Positions 47,438 to 56,628 of a stretch of DNA of 64,000 nucleotides are shown here, one piece after another. The DNA is taken from contig UQEW01000001.1 of assembly GCA_900540145.1 (NCBI GenBank), positions 5,756 to 69,755 of the forward strand, written 5' to 3'. The DNA comes from an uncultured Eubacteriales bacterium (GTDB lineage Bacteria; Bacillota; Clostridia; Peptostreptococcales; Anaerovoracaceae). A program made the position numbers and the translations under genes. The notes under the pieces were generated by a model, which saw nothing but the letters and a program-made list of their open reading frames with translations, had not been told where the DNA came from and made no database searches. Position 1 is the stretch's first letter. Each line of letters opens with the position of its first letter.

Positions 47438-49178
47438 GATGAATCACCTCTATTTTTTCATAAGCCTCTAATTCTTGTTGAAAATCCCACATTTTTTTAT
47501 ACAAACCCGATTCATTGAGCAGATCGTCATGATTGCCCGATTCGGCCACAATACCGTCATTTAACACATAAATATTGTCTGCCTTTGATACATTGGCCAA
47601 CCTATGTGAAATCAATATGACAGTCTTGGTGGCAGCAAGGCTATGTATCTGTTCCATTATGTCATTTTCACTTTCAACATCTATATTGGAAGTCGCCTCA
47701 TCAAAGATATACACGGGGCTATCGTGCAAAAGCGCGCGGGCAAGCGCTAAACGCTGACGTTGACCTCCCGATAAATTAGCAGCTTTTTCCTCCACAAAAG
47801 TCTCAAGACCTTGCTCAGCTCTTAAAAAATCAGCCAATTTGACTTGTTCTAACGCTCTCCACATGTCCTTATCAGAAGCATATTGATCGCCTATAAGTAA
47901 GTTCTCCTTTACGGTCCCTTTAAAGATATAGCTTTGATGACTTACATAAGTTATATTTTCAAGCAGTGATCTTTCATCTATATCTCTTAAATTTGTATCC
48001 CCTATGGTTACCGTCCCCTTGTAGCCTTTGTTCTCATTCATCAAAATAGAGGCAACAGTTGACTTCCCGCAGCCGCTTTCGCCTACTATACAAGTAAATT
48101 CCCCCTGCTTAAAACTGATATCGATGCCTTGCAAAACCTGGCGAGAAGGTTCATAACCGAACCAAATATCTGACAAATTGATATCGTACGTTAAAGGAAA
48201 AGTTTTAAAAGCGCTTTTCTTTTCTTCCGGTATGTCCAAAAGGTTAAAAATCTTGTCACTGGCAGCCATTCCATTCATGGCTATATGGAAAAAGCTCCCC
48301 AACTGCCGCATAGGCAAGAAGAAATCTGCAGCCAATAAAATGATAAGCAGACCTCCTGAAAGAGATATATCGCCTGCTTTATATTGAATCACCGATAAGA
48401 TGATTCCAAGAGCAGCGCCTCCATAAGCGATTAAATCCATAATTGCTATGGAATTAAGCTGCATTACAAGTACTTTCATGGTAATCTTGCGGAATTTCTC
48501 CGCCTCTTGATTCATCTCATCATTTTTAAAGCTATCTGCTTTGTATATCTTTAAAGTCGTAAGTCCCTGCAAATTTTCAAGGAATGTATCTCCTAAGACA
48601 GTATACTGACCCCAATATTTGCTTAACAGCTTTTTAGCCCATGTCTGAACTGCGGCTATAGCAACAGGTATTAATGGTACACATATTAACAAACAAATGG
48701 CTATGAGAATGTTAACGAAGCACAAGGCAGAAAATAAAGTAATTGGTGCAAGCATAGAATAGAAAAACTGCGGAAGGTATGAGCCAAAATAAATTTCAAG
48801 CTGCTCGACTCCTTCTACTGCCACCTGAACTACTTCGCTGGTCTTTACGTGTTCATTATATGAATGTCCAAGGCTAAGCAATTTCTTGTATATACATTCT
48901 CTCAATTTCTCCTTTACCATTTTAGACGACAGATAGCTCATTTTAGCGGAGCTGACAGTACATACAAATCGAATAACCAAAGCTGCAACTACTATTGCTA
49001 TAGTTTTCCATAACTCATCAGGCTCAATACTTCTTAACAGCAAAGCTTCTATCATACCAGTTATGCTCATCATCATGGCAATGTTAGCCAAAAGCCCGCA
49101 CCATTGCAATATAACGTTTCCGGCAATATATTTTTTGCTTCCTGCGACTGTAGTTATAAGTCTTTTATTTATCATCAT
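47424..49178 (-). CDS. ABC half-transporter, permease-ATPase fusion (first of pair)
   Basis: The 584-residue protein has a membrane domain (residues 15-310) and an ATPase with Walker A GESGCGKST near 375, signature NLSGGQRQRLALARALL and Walker B VYIFDEATSNID. It is CydD-like and partners the next gene. A GGCGG-type ribosome site precedes its start. It follows the heme importer ATPase by 89 bases. Confidence 0.88.
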   Translation of the reverse strand: MMINKRLITTVAGSKKYIAGNVILQWCGLLANIAMMMSITGMIEALLLRSIEPDELWKTIAIVVAALVIRFVCTVSSAKMSYLSSKMVKEKLRECIYKKLLSLGHSYNEHVKTSEVVQVAVEGVEQLEIYFGSYLPQFFYSMLAPITLFSALCFVNILIAICLLICVPLIPVAIAAVQTWAKKLLSKYWGQYTVLGDTFLENLQGLTTLKIYKADSFKNDEMNQEAEKFRKITMKVLVMQLNSIAIMDLIAYGGAALGIILSVIQYKAGDISLSGGLLIILLAADFFLPMRQLGSFFHIAMNGMAASDKIFNLLDIPEEKKSAFKTFPLTYDINLSDIWFGYEPSRQVLQGIDISFKQGEFTCIVGESGCGKSTVASILMNENKGYKGTVTIGDTNLRDIDERSLLENITYVSHQSYIFKGTVKENLLIGDQYASDKDMWRALEQVKLADFLRAEQGLETFVEEKAANLSGGQRQRLALARALLHDSPVYIFDEATSNIDVESENDIMEQIHSLAATKTVILISHRLANVSKADNIYVLNDGIVAESGNHDDLLNESGLYKKMWDFQQELEAYEKIEVIHHEKE

Positions 49179-49267
49179 TATTTAATCCGCCTTTTACTGA
49201 TTTTATTATCATCATCCTTTATCTGCTTCTTTTGAATTTTCACATAAATATTTTTCGTCATATGCTG

Positions 49268-50044
49268 CTACACCGGAATCACGAAGGGTCTTTCGTCTAT
49301 CTTTCTAATATCAAGTTCAACGTCATATACTTGGCGTACCAGTTCTGTCGTTATAATTTCTTCAGGTAATCCCTGGGCAAGCATCCTGCCATCTTTCATA
49401 GCAACTATTTCGTCACTGTAATATAAGGATTGATTTATATCATGAAGTACCATAACTATAGTTAGGCCATATTGATGATTCAGCTGTCTAATTAGCTTTA
49501 AAATTTGTAATTGATAACGAATATCCAAATATGTAGTCGGTTCATCGAGAAACAGCACTTTGGTATCTTGTGCTAAAGCCATAGCTATCCAAACTCTTTG
49601 CATTTGTCCACCGGAAAGTTCTGAAACAGGTTTGTCCTTATGCTTGAAAGTATTAGTCACTTCTAAAGCCCATCGCACTTTTTCTTCATCTTCATCAGCA
49701 TTGTTGGCAATTCCCATAGTGTGATAAGGACTCCGCCCATAGCTGACTAGCTTTTCAACTGACAAATCTGCGGGAGCCGTATTATATTGGTGAACGATGG
49801 AAACTTCTTTTGCAAACTCTTTAAGTTTTATATGGAAAATATCTTTTCCTTGCAAAAGCACCTCTCCGCTGTCAGGCCGCAAATTCTTAGTCATCAATCC
49901 GAAAAGTGTCGATTTGCCGCAGCCATTGGCTCCGATAAGCGTAGTAATGGCGCCATGCTTAATTTTCAAGTCGAAGTCTTTCAGTATTTTTTGATTGCCA
50001 TAAGAAAAGGAAAGATTTTTGACAGTGAATATACTATTGTCCAT
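49268..50044 (-). CDS. Iron/heme ABC transporter ATPase (FecE/HtsC-like)
   Basis: The 258-residue protein matches the FepC/FecE iron-chelate ATPases: Walker A GANGCGKST near residue 38, signature ELSGGQMQRVWIAMAL, Walker B VLFLDEPTTYLD and the H-loop VMVLHDINQS. Its start overlaps the permease stop by 11 bases. With permease and lipoprotein upstream it forms a complete type II importer, with heme the likely cargo from context. Confidence 0.93.
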   Translation of the reverse strand: MDNSIFTVKNLSFSYGNQKILKDFDLKIKHGAITTLIGANGCGKSTLFGLMTKNLRPDSGEVLLQGKDIFHIKLKEFAKEVSIVHQYNTAPADLSVEKLVSYGRSPYHTMGIANNADEDEEKVRWALEVTNTFKHKDKPVSELSGGQMQRVWIAMALAQDTKVLFLDEPTTYLDIRYQLQILKLIRQLNHQYGLTIVMVLHDINQSLYYSDEIVAMKDGRMLAQGLPEEIITTELVRQVYDVELDIRKIDERPFVIPV

Positions 50045-51026
50045 AGCTTTGTCTTGACCTCCTTAGCAGCAGAATGAAGAACGGTCCTCCGATCACCGAC
50101 ATGATTACAGAAGCGCTTATCTCGTAAGGCGCCGCTATGGTACGTCCGGCCGTATCTGCCAGTAACAACACAAAAGCGCCTAAAACCATGGTATACGGTA
50201 CCAATACTTTATGATTGCTCCCCACCAATAGCCTGGCTATGTGAGGTACTATGAGACCCAAAAAACTTATAGGCCCTATGATCGCAGTGGCTATGCTTGC
50301 CAGCAACACGCCGATAGTCGAAATTATTACACGGCTTCTGGTTACATTTACTCCTAAGGATCTGGCAGTCTTATCTTCCAAAGCTAAAAGATTGCATTGG
50401 CCAAGAACAAAAACAGAGGTGCAAAGGCCGATAAGGACATAGATCAAAAGAGTCTGAAAATCATCCCAAGTTTTCATAGTTATATTAGCGTTAACAATGC
50501 TGGCAACGCCGGAGTAATTGCTGCCCGTACCTGAGTTAAAAGCGCTCATCAATCCTGTGAACATGGCATTAACTGCTACTCCAACCAGAATAATACGCAT
50601 TGGGCTCAAGCCACCTTTCCATGACAAAGAATACACCAGTACAAAGGCTATCATTCCGCCAGCAAATGCAAACAACGGCGTAAAAAAATATAGAGTAGGG
50701 AAAAATGCTGTAATAAGTACAGCTGTTAAGCTTGCGCCTGAGCTTATTCCAATAATCCCCGGATCGGCCAGAGGATTTTTCATCACAGCTTGCAAAAGTA
50801 CACCTGAAACAGCAATGGCAGCGCCTCCGAAGACAGCGATAAAAATCCTAGGAAAACGCAAGTCATAAATTGTAGCTACGTCCTCATTGTATTTAATAAA
50901 CAATCCTTTTAACAGCTCCATAGGTGTCACCTTTAAACTACCTGTATTAACAGCCAGCAAAAATAACATAATAAGTCCTAGAGCAGTGATTACAAAGGAA
51001 AGTATCTTTTTTCTCTTGCTTACCAA
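50034..51026 (-). CDS. Iron/heme ABC transporter permease (FecCD family)
   Basis: The 330-residue permease has about ten helices and the FecCD blocks LRFPRIFIAVFGGAAIAVSGVLLQAVMKNPLADPGIIGISSGA and FLGLIVPHIARLLVGSNHKVLVPYTMVLGAF. One gene suggests that it works as a homodimer. It lies 23 bases after the substrate-binding lipoprotein. Confidence 0.94.
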   Translation of the reverse strand: MVSKRKKILSFVITALGLIMLFLLAVNTGSLKVTPMELLKGLFIKYNEDVATIYDLRFPRIFIAVFGGAAIAVSGVLLQAVMKNPLADPGIIGISSGASLTAVLITAFFPTLYFFTPLFAFAGGMIAFVLVYSLSWKGGLSPMRIILVGVAVNAMFTGLMSAFNSGTGSNYSGVASIVNANITMKTWDDFQTLLIYVLIGLCTSVFVLGQCNLLALEDKTARSLGVNVTRSRVIISTIGVLLASIATAIIGPISFLGLIVPHIARLLVGSNHKVLVPYTMVLGAFVLLLADTAGRTIAAPYEISASVIMSVIGGPFFILLLRRSRQSYGQ

Positions 51027-51049
51027 TGGCTACCTCCTTAAAACGACTT

Positions 51050-51952
51050 TTATTCATCACCATAAAGCATAGGCTGCAGCTGTTCTAATGCTTGTGCGTA
51101 ATTAAAATTAGCGCTCATATTGAAAAGCGATGAATCTAGATCATACACTCTTCCTTCCTGCACTGCTTCGAAATGCTTCCATATATCGTTGGTTTCAAAT
51201 TCCTTAGCAAACATTTCTCTTGCCATATCTGGCAGTCCATGCGCAGCCCTCAAAATGACATCCGGCTCTTTAGTCTTAATATCCTCGGTATTGGCAAATA
51301 AGAATTCTTCTCCTTCACCATCTCCGTAAACATTAGTTCCTCCGGCCAATTTTACAAGGCTGCCTACATAGCTGTTATCAGTAGCCACTATATAAGATCC
51401 CGGCAATCCCATCAGAACCAAAACCTTGGGAGATTCCTTGCCTTCATTCTTGCTTCTATATTCGTCCATAAAAGCGTTATACTCATCCACAAGAGCTTGT
51501 GCTTCTTCTTCACGTCCGAACTTTTCTCCCAAATCGGAAATTGAAGCATACATGCCCTCTACGCTTCTCAAATTTAAAAACAAAGAATTGATTCCTATGG
51601 AGCCATATTTAGGCTGGAGATCACTCTGCAAAGTATTAGGCGATAATACATAATCCGGATCTAATGATTTAATTATCTCCAAATCCGGATTCATAGCCAT
51701 GCCCACAGTTAAAATGCCTTCATACCTTGCCGGTATGGAACTATTAGTCTCACATACGCCTACAAGATCAAGATTTAATTTATCACATATGTTTGCAACA
51801 GCAGGAGAAGTTGCAATAAGCCGCACATTCTCCGACGATGAAACCTGCGCATCAACTTCTGCATTTTCCTCTGGATGTTGATTAACACAGCTCGTCATGG
51901 AGAACATTAAAAGTAACATGAAAACAAATAATAAAACCGTTTTAAGCTTCAT
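51050..51952 (-). CDS. Heme/iron ABC transporter substrate-binding lipoprotein (IsdE/HtsA-like)
   Basis: The 300-residue protein has a lipoprotein signal with Cys in FSMTSC near residue 22 and a type III binding fold (RLIATSPAVANICDKLNLDLVGV, PDLEIIKSLDPDYVL, VLVLMGLPGSYIVATDNSYVGSLVKLAGG). It resembles IsdE/HtsA receptors. ATG 51952 has AAGGAGGA about 6 bases upstream, so an upstream extension is rejected. It lies 16 bases below the Shp-like gene, so heme from that protein is the likely ligand. Confidence 0.9.
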   Translation of the reverse strand: MKLKTVLLFVFMLLLMFSMTSCVNQHPEENAEVDAQVSSSENVRLIATSPAVANICDKLNLDLVGVCETNSSIPARYEGILTVGMAMNPDLEIIKSLDPDYVLSPNTLQSDLQPKYGSIGINSLFLNLRSVEGMYASISDLGEKFGREEEAQALVDEYNAFMDEYRSKNEGKESPKVLVLMGLPGSYIVATDNSYVGSLVKLAGGTNVYGDGEGEEFLFANTEDIKTKEPDVILRAAHGLPDMAREMFAKEFETNDIWKHFEAVQEGRVYDLDSSLFNMSANFNYAQALEQLQPMLYGDE

Positions 51953-51968
51953 ACTTGCTCCTCCTTGC

Positions 51969-52841
51969 TTAGTTTCTTTTCTTAAAGACAAAATACCATA
52001 TGCATGCTCCGGCAACGGCTAAAATAACTGCACCGCCTAATATCCACCATAGAATTGTGCTGTTGCTGTTTGAACTGTGGTCATTTTCTTCATTGGTCTC
52101 AGTTGCATCCACTTTGTTCCCTGATTCATCAAACTCCTCAAGACCTTCCGTGCTTTCATTGCTATCTTCATCGTTTAAAGCTTCTCCGCTGTCAACATTT
52201 TGTTCATTTGCGTTTAAATCGTCAGTATTATTATCTTCGGAAGTGGATGCTGCCGGCTGCTCTGCTTGCGACGGAGCATCAGATAAAACTTCTGTTTGTT
52301 CTGCTTTAACACTGGCAACAAAGTCGCCTGAGCCTGATTTTAAATTATCTACAGTTATATAGAAGACTACTTCTCTGCCCATAGGTATGACATACATATT
52401 GCAACGAATAACACAATTCTCATTTGGTACTTTCATACGAAAATCAGTAGTGTTGGCAGTAAAATCCTCCTGCATTATATCTGCAGAAACAGACGAAAAC
52501 TTCCCATTTCTTGAACTATCTACCTGAAACTTAGGGCTCTCAATATTATCCATTAAGTTGAGTCGTATTGTTACCCATGTATTGCCTGAAGAGTCTATCT
52601 CTACAAGAGCACTTTTATTTAAAGCGCTTTCTGTCATAGATTGACCAAGGACATAAGAACCTTCCCCTCCCGAATCCTCAATCACACCAGTAGATGGATG
52701 CCTATAATGAGAAGTGGCTGTAGCAGTATATACGCCGCTGGAAGCGGCTTGAACCGGTATAGCAGCAATACCCGCCAAAATGGCGAGTATTACTACCATA
52801 CTGCACACTATTCGTTTGATGAATTTTGCAGCATGTATCAT
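51969..52841 (-). CDS. shp: Shp-like cell surface heme-binding protein
   Basis: The 290-residue protein has a signal peptide, a Shp-type heme-binding domain (residues 35-190: YTATATSHYRHPSTGVIEDSGG, MTESALNKSALVEID, FRMKVPNENCVIRCNMYVIPMGREVVFY), an acidic Asn/Asp/Glu-rich linker and a C-terminal membrane helix with KKRN tail. In streptococci Shp has this same layout and passes heme to HtsA, encoded by the next gene, as here. The symbol is by homology and gene order. Confidence 0.85.
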   Translation of the reverse strand: MIHAAKFIKRIVCSMVVILAILAGIAAIPVQAASSGVYTATATSHYRHPSTGVIEDSGGEGSYVLGQSMTESALNKSALVEIDSSGNTWVTIRLNLMDNIESPKFQVDSSRNGKFSSVSADIMQEDFTANTTDFRMKVPNENCVIRCNMYVIPMGREVVFYITVDNLKSGSGDFVASVKAEQTEVLSDAPSQAEQPAASTSEDNNTDDLNANEQNVDSGEALNDEDSNESTEGLEEFDESGNKVDATETNEENDHSSNSNSTILWWILGGAVILAVAGACIWYFVFKKRN

Positions 52842-52861
52842 CTTTTTATTTCTCCTTTCCG

Positions 52862-55270
52862 CTAAACTTGTGCATTTTTAGTTTTTCTAACTGCAATAGT
52901 TACTCCAGTCATTGCAGCAGCCGCTAATGCAAGAATTAACAGCGGTATAAAGTCTGTCACATCTCCTGTCTTAGGGATATCTGCTGAATTTTCAGCATCA
53001 GTTATCGTGCTGCCTTTTTCTACCATAGAATAGATCCCTGACGTTCTGGTAATAACCGTGTAATAGTTGTCCTCCACGTCGCCTCTCATAAGGATCTTGT
53101 TGCCATCGTCCATACGATAAACTGCCAAGCTGTCAGCATCATACCCTGCAGTTATAGGGAATTTTATAGTGACCACTCCATTGGCATCCACTTTATTTCC
53201 ATCGGCATCAAGAAATTCTATATTATAAAGTTTGAATTTTTTTCCTACCTCATTCAAAGAAGATGCCGCTTGGTCGTAATCAGCTCCGGAAGTTATTTCA
53301 TTAATAACAATCTGAACGCCCTCTTCAAACACGCCTTTATCCGCAGATACCCTTACTCCTGTTTCTGGGTCAGCGTAATTTACTGCCGGAGACTGTTCAA
53401 CAGGTTCATCGTTATCAAACGCCGGATCATCTTCTGTAGTCTCTTTTAACGTAGACCAATCAAGCTGAAGCAGTACATCCTGATCTCCGGTGCCGTCTGA
53501 AATATCCTCCATTACCGGTACGAATACATGCAATGGCACATATCCGTTCTCATCATTTAAAGCATCTTGTACCAATGGAAATTTTATCTGGTCAGGGTAA
53601 AGCTTCCCTTCGTAAATTCCCCCTTGTTGATTAAATTCATCTTTTACATCACTGCCATCAGCATTTTTTTGTGTAGAAAGCACTTGAGCTGCTTTCGTGA
53701 CCCCTTCAATAGAGCCATATTGTCCATACTTATAGCCAGCATCATAATATGAAAGTTCTGCCAGATATCCGAATTTGTTCAAATAAGCCAGCCCGTGGAA
53801 GTCCATGGTAAGATAGTATTTGCCATCTTCTACTGTCAATTTGACAGTATGGTTTATTGCGTCGTTAGCCATAGATTTTTCTTGGCGATTAGTCTTTATC
53901 ATTTCGCCGTATATGGAATATACACCGTCAGCCAACGAAAATCTGTCTAATACTTGTTCATCGCTTTCTGACGGATCTTCAGACGGCTCTGTAGTTTCGG
54001 TGCGTTCTACCAAAGCATCCATAGCCTTCTGCAGCTCATTGATTGCCTCAGTCACATCAGCAACTCCTGCATCATCATCAGCCATAACTTCCTTTGCCAC
54101 AGCTAATTTTTCTTCAAAATCTTTCCAGCTGGCATCTGTGTAGTCAGACGCTTTTTTAATTTCTGCTTCAGAAATCAAGGTCTCAAGCGATGATTTGTCT
54201 CCTTTCTCTTCCAAAGAGTTCATAGCGTCAACAAGTTCTTCTGCCATCTGCTTATTTTCATCGTCGTTAAACTGTTTAAGATTCAGCACCGGCACTGGAT
54301 TAAAACCCGTCGGAACTTCTATTTGCTGCGATGGCCATACATTAGACAGTGTCTTTTCAATTTCGGCTATCACAGATTGCAAAGCATTGTATGACTCATC
54401 AGTATAATTTCCCTTTTCTATCTGAGTGGCTAAGTACAGCTGATATTGAACATTCTCCTCAGGGTTTTCCACTTTTTCAAGGGAGGTCCAATCCACTTGC
54501 AATCTTGCATATTGTTCGCCAGTATATGTAGCAATGCTAAACATTACCGGCACGAAAACAGAGACATAAGCTGCATGTTCCCATGTATATTCTGCAGCCG
54601 TAACAGGCTCATCGCCTTCCCCAATCATTATCGGCGTGGCATCAGCTGTCAATATGTGAGGATATGCTTTGTTAGTGACATCTACCAGGTACGCTTCATG
54701 GCCATAACCGTCTGGCCTCATGTGAGCGATAGGATCGGTGCCATCTATGGCAAACTCCGAATCAGGGTCGTTAAACTGGTCAAATACCACCTTTCCGTCT
54801 TGTGTCCTATGTTCCGCCAAAACTGTAGCTTGAGTATAAGTGCTGCTCTCCTCCACAGGAGCCAGATTAAACAAAGTGGTATTTATGGAATTAAGCTCTA
54901 ATAGAAATCCATAATACATAAGGTATCCCATAGGCATATACTCTAATATCGCTGTCGCTTTTCCGTCTTTCACCACTATAAGCGGTTTAAAACCAACATC
55001 GCCGGTCTGTTTAGCTTCATAGCTACTACTACCTCTTAATGCAGTATTCCCCATGGAGACTGTATCTCTTGTAGCATTCATTAATTCAATATCTGCATAA
55101 TAAACACCATCTTCTGCCGGTACAGAAAGTTGTTTTACCGGAACTCCTGACGCTTTTACACTTGCCCTTGCCTTCAATGTAAAACCATTTGACAAGCTCA
55201 GACCGACTAACAAGGTAAAAATCATCAATACTGCAAAGCTTCGTTTGATAAGCGCATGCTTTGTTTTCAT
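52862..55270 (-). CDS. Surface protein with two NEAT-like domains, FIVAR-like segment and sortase signal
   Basis: The 802-residue protein has a signal peptide, then two repeats of one domain (residues about 50-260 and 465-640), each ending VFVPVM...LQ-DW-S-L, as in NEAT heme-binding domains. Between them are helical FIVAR-like segments (TDASWKDFEEKLAVAKEVM, VTEAINELQKAMDAL). The C-terminus has IPKTGD, a hydrophobic stretch and RKTKNAQV, which fits an LPXTG-type cell wall signal. It is probably the outermost heme receptor, like Shr, and is the first gene of the heme operon. The ATG has GGAGGG 7 bases upstream. Confidence 0.85.
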   Translation of the reverse strand: MKTKHALIKRSFAVLMIFTLLVGLSLSNGFTLKARASVKASGVPVKQLSVPAEDGVYYADIELMNATRDTVSMGNTALRGSSSYEAKQTGDVGFKPLIVVKDGKATAILEYMPMGYLMYYGFLLELNSINTTLFNLAPVEESSTYTQATVLAEHRTQDGKVVFDQFNDPDSEFAIDGTDPIAHMRPDGYGHEAYLVDVTNKAYPHILTADATPIMIGEGDEPVTAAEYTWEHAAYVSVFVPVMFSIATYTGEQYARLQVDWTSLEKVENPEENVQYQLYLATQIEKGNYTDESYNALQSVIAEIEKTLSNVWPSQQIEVPTGFNPVPVLNLKQFNDDENKQMAEELVDAMNSLEEKGDKSSLETLISEAEIKKASDYTDASWKDFEEKLAVAKEVMADDDAGVADVTEAINELQKAMDALVERTETTEPSEDPSESDEQVLDRFSLADGVYSIYGEMIKTNRQEKSMANDAINHTVKLTVEDGKYYLTMDFHGLAYLNKFGYLAELSYYDAGYKYGQYGSIEGVTKAAQVLSTQKNADGSDVKDEFNQQGGIYEGKLYPDQIKFPLVQDALNDENGYVPLHVFVPVMEDISDGTGDQDVLLQLDWSTLKETTEDDPAFDNDEPVEQSPAVNYADPETGVRVSADKGVFEEGVQIVINEITSGADYDQAASSLNEVGKKFKLYNIEFLDADGNKVDANGVVTIKFPITAGYDADSLAVYRMDDGNKILMRGDVEDNYYTVITRTSGIYSMVEKGSTITDAENSADIPKTGDVTDFIPLLILALAAAAMTGVTIAVRKTKNAQV

Positions 55271-55330
55271 TTTTTAACCCTCCGTTTCTCTTTTCATTAC
55301 CACGAAATAAAGACATCTTTAGTTAGTTAA

Positions 55331-55346
55331 GTTAGTTATAACTAAC
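55331..55346. promoter_or_regulatory. Operator-like palindrome upstream of the NEAT gene
   Basis: GTTAGTTATAACTAAC is a perfect 16-base palindrome, preceded by extra TTAGTTAG repeats (55317-55330). It lies 60 bases before the NEAT protein start and resembles sites at 55490 and 56568. Confidence 0.75.
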
Positions 55347-55377
55347 CATTTTAGACAACTTTGTTTCAATTATGGCA

Positions 55378-55404
55378 TTACGGTGCTCTGCTTACATTGA
55401 CCAT
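55378..55404 (-). CDS. Possible 8-codon mini reading frame in the heme operon leader
   Basis: ATG 55404 follows AAGGAGG by 5 bases, the best ribosome site in the region, and the frame ends after 8 codons (MVNVSRAP). It lies between the two operator-like sites. It may be a leader or a remnant; no regulatory hairpin beside it is obvious. Confidence 0.35.
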   Translation of the reverse strand: MVNVSRAP

Positions 55405-55489
55405 TGATTCCTCCTTTTTACATAAACTCTTTATTGGCCAGAAGACCAAACTTTTCGTTCACTCTTCTGATGTAATGTTGTAATATTGA

Positions 55490-55531
55490 GTTAGTTTAAT
55501 CTAACATAGCAGTTTATTTTTCTTCAGTCAA
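55490..55531 (-). promoter_or_regulatory. Heme operon promoter with overlapping operator
   Basis: On the minus strand TTGACT (55526-55531), 17-base spacer and TATGTT (55503-55508). The near-palindrome GTTAGATTAAACTAAC (55490-55505) overlaps -10 and the start. This should give metal- or heme-dependent repression. The 400 bases between this gene and the regulator otherwise hold no gene; an ATGTTGTAATATT word lies at 55475-55487. Confidence 0.75.
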
Positions 55532-55668
55532 TACAAATTTTGAACCAAAGCAGGTACAGCCAGTTATTTCTATCATCAAAGATCACAATATATTTCTCTA
55601 TTTTTAATGATTGCATGTTTTGTACCATCATTGGTTCAAAAAATTTTATGAATTTTTGTTTTCTAAAC

Positions 55669-56508
55669 CTAGTAAACAAAGATAGTAAAGACAGCTGTAC
55701 TTTCAGGCATATGCATATCACCCACACTGCACTGCATACGTAAGCATACACTGCCATGAAGTAAAGTGTCCCGGCCTCTGCCCATAGAAATAAAAGTCAA
55801 TGAATTTATCGGGAAATATACATATCTTCCTTCGATACCTGCATTATTAAATTGACCATTTTCCCAATACTGCATCTTATGAACACGACCTTCCATCCTT
55901 CGTCCATCAGATGCAGACTGTGCCGATACAGTTTTTATCATAAGGTATATCATACCTTCTTGGTCTTTGACTATCAGTTGACAGGGATGCTCAAAACCGA
56001 TATTCCCCATAGAAATATTATTTTGATTTTTTATCTGATTTCGATATATAGTAAATGGGAAAAAATAACTTCCGTCTCTTAACGACGTGCACAATTCACC
56101 GCCATTAAAATTTTGCCGCCCTGAAAAAAGTTCCTTGAGTCTCATCCTATATTCTTGTTCCTCTAATCTATGCATAAACTCATCTGAAAGTCCTGCGCTA
56201 ATAATTGCCATAGAATCTTTTTTTGCTTGGACAGGAGAAATGTCTAAATATTGTAGATATTGCTCCATTATCCTACGCTGATACTGAAATTTTTTAGCAA
56301 CTTTTATTCCCGCTGATGTAAGTATAGATTTTCTTCCTGCTATTCTCTTCATCAACGCCATTTTATCAAGACTATCCAAAATGTGAGTCATGCTAGATTT
56401 AGGTCTATTCATATATCGTGCAGCATCAGAAATAGTTTTTTTATTTGGCTCCGCTTCCAAATAGTATAACAAAAGCTGTATTTGGCTAGCTGAAAGCATT
56501 TCAGACAT
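55669..56508 (-). CDS. DtxR/MarR-like winged-helix regulator of the heme locus
   Basis: The 279-residue protein has an N-terminal winged helix (residues 5-75: SASQIQLLLYYLEAE, SDAARYMNRPKSSMTHILDSLDKM, RKSILTSAG) and then a helical part YLQYLDISPVQAKKDSMAIISAGLSDEFMHRLE, reminiscent of the DtxR metal/dimerisation domain. The remaining 150 residues are beta-rich and unassigned. ATG 56508 has GAGGAGG 9 bases upstream; an in-frame TTG at 56535 is rejected. A palindrome lies in its promoter and two more in front of the heme operon, so it is likely the autoregulated iron or heme repressor, like MtsR for the streptococcal hts operon. The effector is not known. Confidence 0.78.
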   Translation of the reverse strand: MSEMLSASQIQLLLYYLEAEPNKKTISDAARYMNRPKSSMTHILDSLDKMALMKRIAGRKSILTSAGIKVAKKFQYQRRIMEQYLQYLDISPVQAKKDSMAIISAGLSDEFMHRLEEQEYRMRLKELFSGRQNFNGGELCTSLRDGSYFFPFTIYRNQIKNQNNISMGNIGFEHPCQLIVKDQEGMIYLMIKTVSAQSASDGRRMEGRVHKMQYWENGQFNNAGIEGRYVYFPINSLTFISMGRGRDTLLHGSVCLRMQCSVGDMHMPESTAVFTIFVY

Positions 56509-56567
56509 AGAAAAATCCTCCTCGTTTAGCTTCAATGAAATTAATTATAAAGGAATATATGCGTTTA

Positions 56568-56583
56568 GTTAGTTAACACTAAC
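56568..56583. promoter_or_regulatory. Operator-like palindrome in the regulator promoter
   Basis: GTTAGTTAACACTAAC lies about 20 bases before a TATAAT box (on the minus strand, near 56545) of the regulator gene. It shares GTTAG-N6-CTAAC with 55331 and 55490, which supports autoregulation. Confidence 0.7.
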
Positions 56584-56628
56584 CCCATCAGAAATATTAC
56601 CCAAAAGACTTCCACTTGTCAAGCAAAT

